Of a stretch of DNA of 10,375 nt, positions 6,093 through 10,375 are shown piece by piece. The DNA is taken from contig JAKLHH010000164.1 in assembly GCA_022710245.1 (NCBI GenBank), positions 1 through 10,375 on the forward strand. Reading direction: 5' to 3'. Below the pieces are notes generated by a model. The model made no database searches. It saw only the letters and a list, made by a program, of their open reading frames with translations, and had not been told where the DNA came from. This DNA is from Myxococcota bacterium. GTDB taxonomy: Bacteria; Myxococcota; Polyangia; GCA-2747355; JAKLHH01. A program made the position numbers and the translations under genes. How positions within the stretch are numbered: the stretch's first letter is position 1; every line of letters begins with the position of its first letter.

Positions 6093-6191
6093 TCCGGGAT
6101 AGGGCAGCGGCGCCCTCCCGCGGCGCCCCACGCGCCACCTCATTGGCCTCTCGGAGCTGGTCGGCTGGTCAACGGTCATGGTCCTCGGAGA

Positions 6192-6995
6192 TCACAACCC
6201 GAAGCGCTCGCGCTGGCGGTAGACCCGCATCAGGTTGTCGGCGAACGCGCCGCCGTTATCGACGGTGATCACCTGCCCCGCGAGGGCGTCGAGGAGCCCG
6301 CTGCAGAGCGCGAGGACGGTGTCGGCGACCTCGCTCGCCTCGATGAAGTGCGCGTCGCCGCCGAAGCGGCGGACGAACTCGGGGTAGTCGGCGCCGTGGA
6401 TCGCCAGCGCGGACTCGGTGATGACGTTGCGCGTCCGCACCATGTTGAGGCGCACGTCCTCGCGCAGGAGGTGGCGCTGGAGGTAGCGGCAGAAGACCTC
6501 CATCACCGCCTTGGCGAGCGCCACGTACTCGTAGCCCTGGTAGTAGTGGTCGGGGCCGTCGCTGGAGCTGCCGATCGCGTAGCGCGGGTAGCGCCCGAAG
6601 ACCTTCTTCGTCAGCTTCAGGTGCGAGACGAAGGGCCAGGCGGAGTACTCGAGGCTCTTCAGCAGCGCGCGCTTGGAGAGGTCCTCGATCCCGCTGACGG
6701 TAGGCACCACGCAGACGTTGGAGACCACCACCTCGAGGGTCTGGTGCTCGGCGTGGATCGCCTCGAGCAGCGCCCTCGTCTCGTCGTCCTTCGAGGCGTC
6801 CGCCTCGACGATGACCGGCGCCAGCGCGCCCACCTCGGCGAAGGCGCGGCGCACCGCGTCCTCGTCGGCCGAGCCCCAGCGGTGGGTCAGGTAGACGTGG
6901 GCGCCGACGCGGCCGAAGGCGAGCCCGGTCGCCAGGCCGATCCCCTTGGTGCCGCCCGTGATCAGCACGGCCTTGTTCGTGTAGTCGTTCCGCAT
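6192..6995 (-). CDS. FabI/FabL-like SDR, putative enoyl reductase, paralogue 1
   Basis: A 267-residue SDR closely related to the next gene in the transcript. Shared blocks include TGGTKGIGLAT (13-23), WGSADEDA (40-47), YSAWPFV (117-123), RYPRY, DGPD-YY-GY, CRYL--HLL-EDVR-N, LALCSGL-DA--GQVI and a C-terminal DNLMR with final FGL. The NNAG site is SNVCV (92-96). The catalytic pair is Tyr155-x6-Lys162 (YEYVALAK), as in FabI and FabL. The expected reaction is NAD(P)H reduction of an enoyl-thioester. The start is ATG 6995, whose first base is the last base of the ECH2 stop codon (TGATG), implying translational coupling to the decarboxylase and hence use of its product. A GTG one codon earlier is possible. 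Two copies may act on different intermediates, such as a straight and a beta-branched enoyl-ACP, or form a heteromer. Family is well supported, substrate is not. Confidence 0.83.
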   Translation of the reverse strand: MRNDYTNKAVLITGGTKGIGLATGLAFGRVGAHVYLTHRWGSADEDAVRRAFAEVGALAPVIVEADASKDDETRALLEAIHAEHQTLEVVVSNVCVVPTVSGIEDLSKRALLKSLEYSAWPFVSHLKLTKKVFGRYPRYAIGSSSDGPDHYYQGYEYVALAKAVMEVFCRYLQRHLLREDVRLNMVRTRNVITESALAIHGADYPEFVRRFGGDAHFIEASEVADTVLALCSGLLDALAGQVITVDNGGAFADNLMRVYRQRERFGL

Positions 6996-7759
6996 CACCT
7001 GCTCCCTGGCTCGGGCCTGACATAGGCCTCGCGGATCCGCTCCGCCGTCTCCGGCCGCGCGAAGCAGACCTGGTGCATGGCCGCCTCGCTGACGCGCGCC
7101 TCCTCGAAGCGCTGCCGCCTCCCCGTCGAGAGGTGTCGCTTGAGGAGCTCGAGCGCGAAGCGCGGCTTCTCCGCGATCCGCCGCGCCAGCGCGAGCGCCC
7201 GCGGCATCACCTCGGCGCGCGGCAGCACGTGGTTCACCCCCGGGCAGCGCTCGAAGCGCGCGCCCTTGACCATCTCGCCCGCGAACATCAGCTCGGCGGC
7301 GAGCTGCTCGCCGACCGCCTCGGGCAGGAGCCGGGTGATCCCCATCCCCGGCGTGAAGCCGAGGTTCATGAAGCTGCAGCCGTAGCGGCTCTCGCGCGCG
7401 AGGACGATGACGTCGCAGCAGAGCCCGAGCGCGAGCCCGCCTCCCACCGCGTGCCCCTCCATCGCCGCGATGGTGGGGACGGGCAGGTCGAGGACGCGCT
7501 TGGAGAGGACGATGTCGGCGGGCGCCATGGTCCCCTCGGCGAGCGAGAGGAGGAGGCCCCGGTGCGCCCCGCCGCAGAAGACCTCCGGGAGCCCGGCGAG
7601 GACGCAGACCCGCACCTCGGGGTCGCGGGCGAGCTCGTCCAGGCGCGCGAGGAGCTCGTCGACGAACGCCTCGTAGAAGGTGTTGCGCTCGGCCTCGTCG
7701 CAGAGCCGCAGCACGGTGACGCCGTCCTCGGCGCGCTCCAGGCGGACCCGCTCACTCAT
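6995..7759 (-). CDS. ECH2-type enoyl-CoA hydratase-like decarboxylase (PksI-like)
   Basis: Crotonase-fold protein of 254 residues. In beta-branching cassettes ECH2 decarboxylates 3-methylglutaconyl-ACP to a 3-methylcrotonyl-type thioester. Matches to PksI as I recall it are extensive: LPEVFCGG-H-G (57-68) at the first oxyanion position, IAAMEGHAVGGG (97-108) at the second, FMNLGFTPGMG (130-140), LPRAEVM, and the MH motif with His229 that aligns with PksI His230. The catalytic Lys reported for this family (PksI Lys80, CurF Lys86) has no clear counterpart at the aligned position; Lys87 is the nearest candidate. The start is ATG 7759, in PksI-like register and preceded by GGGAG; a longer frame reaches 7819 but runs inside ECH1 without homology. 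It overlaps the ECH1 end by 8 bases and shares one base with the next SDR start, so the cassette is translationally coupled. Confidence 0.9.
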   Translation of the reverse strand: MSERVRLERAEDGVTVLRLCDEAERNTFYEAFVDELLARLDELARDPEVRVCVLAGLPEVFCGGAHRGLLLSLAEGTMAPADIVLSKRVLDLPVPTIAAMEGHAVGGGLALGLCCDVIVLARESRYGCSFMNLGFTPGMGITRLLPEAVGEQLAAELMFAGEMVKGARFERCPGVNHVLPRAEVMPRALALARRIAEKPRFALELLKRHLSTGRRQRFEEARVSEAAMHQVCFARPETAERIREAYVRPEPGSR

Positions 7760-8585
7760 GGGTGACTCCCGGGCGATACCTCTCGAACCAGGGCAGCGGC
7801 TCGCCCTCGAGGAAGCCACGCAGCGCCCGCGCGCGCCCCTCGTCGGCGAGCGCCGCCGCGGTGTGCTCGGCGCCGAGCGCCAGCGCCTCCGCGAGCGGGA
7901 GCCGCGCCTGGCGCGCGCAGAGCTGCTTCAGCTCGCGCGGTCCCTCGGGGTGGAGCCGCAGGATCTGCTTGAGCGCCGACCGCAGCAGCCGCTCGAGCTC
8001 CTCGGGCTCGGCGAGCTGGTCCACCAGGCCGAGCTCGTAGGCGCGCCGCGCCCCGATCGCGCCGCCGAGCGCGAGCGCCCGCGCCGCCTGCGGCGAGAGC
8101 CGCTCGAGGAGCACCGGCAGCACCACCGCCGGCAGCAGCCCGAGGCTGAGCTCGGGGAGCACGAAGCTGGCGCGGGTGCTGGCGAGGACCAGATCGGCCG
8201 CCGCTGCCAGCCCGACCCCGCCGCCGGCCGCCGCGCCGTCGACGACCGCCAGGATCACCCGCGGCGAGCGGCGGAGCTCCTCGAGGCAGCGCGCGAAGGC
8301 CTGGACCCGGGGCGCGTGCTGCTCGGGGCGAGGGGCGCGCAGCACCTCGCCGAGGTCGAGCCCCTCGCAGAAGCTGGCGCCCTCTGCGCGCCTGCCCGCG
8401 GGGCCAGGCTCGCCCCCCTCGAGGACCAGCGCGCGGCAGCTCGCGTCGGCCCGCGCCTCCGCGAGGAGCGCGGTCAGCGCCGCCAGCCCAGCCTCGTCGA
8501 TCAGCGTCGCGCTGGGGCCAGCGGGGCCTGCGGGCGCGAGCCCGAGCCGCCAGACCGATCCCTCTCTGAGACAGCGCACCTGCAT
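7752..8585 (-). CDS. ECH1-type enoyl-CoA hydratase-like dehydratase (PksH-like)
   Basis: Crotonase-fold protein of 277 residues. ECH1 enzymes dehydrate 3-hydroxy-3-methylglutaryl-ACP to 3-methylglutaconyl-ACP. The first oxyanion motif is SFCEGLDLGE (71-80), the second is GAAAGGGVG (117-125), and PELSLGLLPAVVLPVL (144-159) matches the PksH stretch SELLFGLYPACVLPFL, placing the catalytic acid at Glu145. This PAxVLP feature separates ECH1 from ordinary fatty-acid hydratases, which carry a second Glu in the first oxyanion loop region. A short insertion rich in Gly, Pro and Arg (about 57-69) precedes the first motif. The C-terminus ends in LPWFERY, comparable to the FPWE end of PksH. ATG 8585 follows the HMG synthase stop by 6 bases, and its stop overlaps the start of ECH2. 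It could in principle dehydrate straight-chain 3-hydroxyacyl-ACP as well, since no other dehydratase is visible. Confidence 0.9.
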   Translation of the reverse strand: MQVRCLREGSVWRLGLAPAGPAGPSATLIDEAGLAALTALLAEARADASCRALVLEGGEPGPAGRRAEGASFCEGLDLGEVLRAPRPEQHAPRVQAFARCLEELRRSPRVILAVVDGAAAGGGVGLAAAADLVLASTRASFVLPELSLGLLPAVVLPVLLERLSPQAARALALGGAIGARRAYELGLVDQLAEPEELERLLRSALKQILRLHPEGPRELKQLCARQARLPLAEALALGAEHTAAALADEGRARALRGFLEGEPLPWFERYRPGVTHE

Positions 8586-8591
8586 CGAGCC

Positions 8592-9845
8592 CTAGCCCCA
8601 GCCGTACTCCCGGTAGTGCGCCGAGATCCCCTTCAGCGTGAGCAGGCCCTTGCCCGCGTAGCGCCGCTCGTAGAGGCCCCCGAAGCCCTCGGTGGAGGGA
8701 CGGAAGTCGCCGCCGTCGATGAGGCGGAAGCGCTCCTGCTCGAGCTCCTCGTACTCCGGCACGGTGAGCGGGGTGCGGGCGGCGAGGAGCTCGCCGAGCT
8801 TCGCCTGCGCCACGATGGCCCGCGCCTCGGGGCCGAGGATCCCGCTGTAGAGCTCCCCGACGGAGCCCGAGCCGTAGGAGAAGATCCCGATGCGGTCCCC
8901 GCCGCGCAGGTCCTCGCAGGAGTCGAGCAGCCCCATCAGCGCGATGAAGGTGCTCCCCGAGTAGGTGCCGCCCATCTGCGCGTTGTAGCGGAGCGCCGGC
9001 TGCGAGCGCTCGGCGAAGTGAGCGAGCGCCTCGCTCTTCTTCAGCCGCTTCCAGCGCCTGACCAGCGTCCGGTGCGCCTGGAAGGTGATGCCGCCGAAGG
9101 GCACGTGGTAGATGAGCTTCTTGAAGTAGTCGTCGAGCTCGATCGGGCCGCTCTTCGAGAGGTAGTGCGCGAGCGCCCCCTCGAGCGCGTCGAGGTAGCA
9201 GTAGAGCGAGGCCTCGCCGTTGCCCGTCTCCACCCGCGAGGTGGGGCGGAAGGTGTCCGAGACCTCGGCGGTGAAGTAGCCGTTTCGCTCCAGCTCCAGC
9301 TCCAGCACCCGCGGCTCGTGGCTGACGAGGAGCGCCACCGCGCCCGCCCCCATCACGTACTCGTAGGGCTTGTGCAGGTGGCAGCGGCTCTGGTCGGTGG
9401 CGATGACCAGCACCTTGGCGTCGGGCTCGATCTCCGAGGCCAGCCAGTGCGCCGCCAGCATCAGCGCCCCGGTGCCGCCGTAGCAGGCCTGCTTGGCCTC
9501 GAGGCTCCGGCAGCTGGCGCCGATGCCGAGGTGGCGCTGGCACCAGGTGCTGATCGACTTGCCCTGGTCCACCGAGGACTCGGTGGCGACGAGGATCAGC
9601 CGGATCGCCGCGCGGTCCGCCTCGGTCAGCATCGGCGCCGCGGCGTTCACCGCCATCGTCACCGGGTCCTCCCAGAGGGGGTTGAGCGAGCGGCTGCGGA
9701 CGAGGAGGTTGTCGCGCAGATCGAGCGGGTCATGGCCACGCACCCGCGCGAGCTCGTCGAGCTCGAGCGAGAGCGTGCAGGGGTAGGCGTGGAGCTTCTC
9801 GATCCCGACCGGGCGCCGGGCCGGCCGGCCCCCGCTAGGGGGCAT
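8592..9845 (-). CDS. HMG-CoA synthase-like beta-branching enzyme (PksG-like)
   Basis: A 417-residue HMG-CoA synthase homologue of the polyketide type. It condenses acetyl-donor-ACP with a beta-ketoacyl-ACP to give a 3-hydroxy-3-carboxymethyl branch. The catalytic triad is complete: Glu89 (ATESS, 88-91), Cys121 (KQACYGG, 118-124) and His247 (YHVPFGG, 246-252). EDPVTMAVNAA (59-69), IFSYGSGSVGELYSG (321-335) and the ending HYREYGWG match PksG closely, arguing against a mevalonate or ketogenesis enzyme. ATG 9845 lies inside the end of the FabG-like gene (11-base overlap); the first 13 residues are an unconserved Pro/Arg/Gly stretch before GIEKL, where PksG homology starts. Val13 is GTC, so no alternative start exists there. 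It is the second gene in the visible minus-strand run and directly precedes ECH1. The acceptor, whether a free ACP or a PKS module elsewhere, is unknown. Confidence 0.93.
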   Translation of the reverse strand: MPPSGGRPARRPVGIEKLHAYPCTLSLELDELARVRGHDPLDLRDNLLVRSRSLNPLWEDPVTMAVNAAAPMLTEADRAAIRLILVATESSVDQGKSISTWCQRHLGIGASCRSLEAKQACYGGTGALMLAAHWLASEIEPDAKVLVIATDQSRCHLHKPYEYVMGAGAVALLVSHEPRVLELELERNGYFTAEVSDTFRPTSRVETGNGEASLYCYLDALEGALAHYLSKSGPIELDDYFKKLIYHVPFGGITFQAHRTLVRRWKRLKKSEALAHFAERSQPALRYNAQMGGTYSGSTFIALMGLLDSCEDLRGGDRIGIFSYGSGSVGELYSGILGPEARAIVAQAKLGELLAARTPLTVPEYEELEQERFRLIDGGDFRPSTEGFGGLYERRYAGKGLLTLKGISAHYREYGWG

Positions 9846-10375
9846 GATCGAGCCCCCCGGTCACCGGGATCTCGGCCCCGTTGACGAAGCCAGTCGCCTC
9901 CGAGGCGAGGAAGGTGACGACCTTGCTGATCTCGGAGAGCTCGCCCACGCGGCGCTTGGGGCAGTACTTCATCCAGAAGAACTTGCTCTCCTCGGACATC
10001 GTCTCCCGCGTCATCTCGGTGTCGAAGAACCCCGGGATGACGAGGTTGGCGGTGATGCCCTTGGCGCCGTACTCCTTGGCGAGCGAGCGGGTCAGGCCGG
10101 CGAGCCCGGCCTTGGCCGCGGCGTAGTTCGCCTGGCCGGTGGCGCCGGTGGCGCTCACCGAGGAGATGTTGATGATGCGGCCGAAGCGGTTGCCGATCAT
10201 CGTGTGCAGGAACTGGCGCGCCACGTAGAAGGGCCCGGAGAGGTTGGTGGCGATGACGTCGTGCCACTCCTCGTCGGTCATCGAGACCGCCAGGTTGTCG
10301 CGGTTGATGGCGGCGTTGTTCACCACCACGTGGACGGTCTCGAAGTCGTCGAGGACCTGGTCGCCGACCTTCTCG
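9835..10375 (-). CDS. FabG-like 3-oxoacyl-ACP reductase, N-terminus outside the window
   Basis: Short-chain dehydrogenase that reduces 3-oxoacyl-ACP to 3-hydroxyacyl-ACP with NADPH. The frame stays open to the right edge; the Met codon at 10329 is internal. Visible residues number about 179, and by comparison with E. coli FabG about 66 N-terminal residues with the TGxxxGIG motif are missing. NNAAINRDNL carries the structural Asn, NISSVSA the catalytic Ser, and QANYAAAKAGL the YxxxK pair. ITANLVIPGFFDTEMT and the ending NGAEIPVTGGLDHA are typical of FabG. Its stop lies 11 bases inside the HMG synthase gene, so both are translated from one message. Ketoreduction competes with beta-branching for the same 3-oxo substrate, so a FabG dedicated to this operon suggests cycles of ordinary elongation as well as a branching cycle. 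PhaB-type acetoacetyl-CoA reductase is a less likely alternative. Confidence 0.9.
   Translation of the reverse strand, partial: EKVGDQVLDDFETVHVVVNNAAINRDNLAVSMTDEEWHDVIATNLSGPFYVARQFLHTMIGNRFGRIINISSVSATGATGQANYAAAKAGLAGLTRSLAKEYGAKGITANLVIPGFFDTEMTRETMSEESKFFWMKYCPKRRVGELSEISKVVTFLASEATGFVNGAEIPVTGGLDHAP

Larger units (their letters stand above)
5903..6191. other. 289-base gap within the minus-strand operon
   Basis: The only long gap in the minus-strand run, so the likeliest place for a second promoter driving the SDR, ACP and KDSR-like genes. I find no convincing gene in it. It holds the second copy of the 23-base repeat (5948-5971), a perfect odd palindrome GCGTCCC-T-GGGACGC (6078-6092), and two GGCGCC blocks seven bases apart (6109-6114, 6122-6127). 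An AT-richer patch, GTTGATCTATCGG on the minus strand (5928-5940), could contribute a -10 region, but no good -35/-10 pair is evident. Confidence 0.45.

Noticed and set aside
4661..6268. Long plus-strand open frame across the ACP and SDR genes
   Set aside because: Its composition is that of an antisense shadow, and the opposite strand encodes clearly recognisable proteins.
6995..8585. Fatty-acid or leucine degradation operon (two enoyl-CoA hydratases)
   Set aside because: No acyl-CoA dehydrogenase, thiolase or carboxylase is present, and both proteins carry the ECH1/ECH2-specific stretches.
7756..9543. Minus-strand open frame of nearly 600 codons across ECH1 and HMG synthase
   Set aside because: It is the same strand in another frame, Arg/Ala/Gly-rich with no motifs, while the other frames give complete active sites.
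8592..9845. Mevalonate-pathway or ketogenic HMG-CoA synthase
   Set aside because: Sequence blocks match PksG-type enzymes, and the neighbours are ECH1, ECH2 and ACP rather than HMG-CoA reductase or lyase.
7680..9884. Plus-strand open frame of over 700 codons
   Set aside because: It is antisense to HMG synthase, ECH1 and ECH2, has low-complexity Arg/Leu/Ala/Glu composition and no domain; a side effect of high GC at third codon positions.
1..10375. CRISPR array, tRNA, rRNA, insertion sequence or phage element
   Set aside because: No regularly spaced repeats, no tRNA-like cloverleaf or rRNA segments, and no transposase or integrase motifs were seen on either strand.

Overview
This very GC-rich window has tightly packed, partly overlapping genes. 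It carries specialised lipid or polyketide genes of the kind common in Myxococcota and other former Deltaproteobacteria, which is the lineage I favour from gene content and base composition only. I see no rRNA, tRNA, CRISPR array, transposase or phage gene.

Layout. (1) 1-2000, plus strand: a 5'-truncated PhnW-type 2-aminoethylphosphonate (AEP) transaminase, then an integral-membrane CDP-alcohol phosphotransferase. The latter's active site resembles eukaryotic choline/ethanolamine phosphotransferases more than bacterial PgsA or PssA. Together they look like a phosphonolipid head-group module. (2) 2076-3080, minus strand: a membrane-anchored protein with the fold of the 2-oxoacid dehydrogenase E2 acyltransferase, whose catalytic His position holds Glu. 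(3) 3237-3776, plus strand: an unrecognised 179-residue protein. (4) 3831-10375, all minus strand, read right to left: FabG-like ketoreductase (truncated by the window edge), PksG-like HMG-CoA synthase, PksH-like ECH1, PksI-like ECH2, two paralogous FabI/FabL-like SDRs with a Tyr-x6-Lys catalytic pair, a free-standing ACP, and an SDR that strongly resembles 3-ketodihydrosphingosine reductase (KDSR).

How it may work. ACP, HMG synthase, ECH1 and ECH2 are the diagnostic parts of the HMGS beta-branching cassette known from trans-AT polyketide pathways (bacillaene, curacin, myxovirescin), where it puts a methyl group on a beta-keto carbon. Here no PKS module is visible. Instead the cassette sits with free reductases (FabG, two putative enoyl reductases), a sphingoid-base reductase and AEP head-group genes. 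The most interesting reading is a dissociated pathway that makes a beta-methyl-branched acyl chain, turns it into a sphingoid-type long-chain base, and caps it with 2-aminoethylphosphonate: a branched sphingophosphonolipid. The individual enzyme families are well supported. The joint product is inference. The decarboxylating ketosynthase of the cassette, an alpha-oxoamine synthase, PEP mutase, phosphonopyruvate decarboxylase and the CMP-AEP cytidylyltransferase would all have to lie outside the window.
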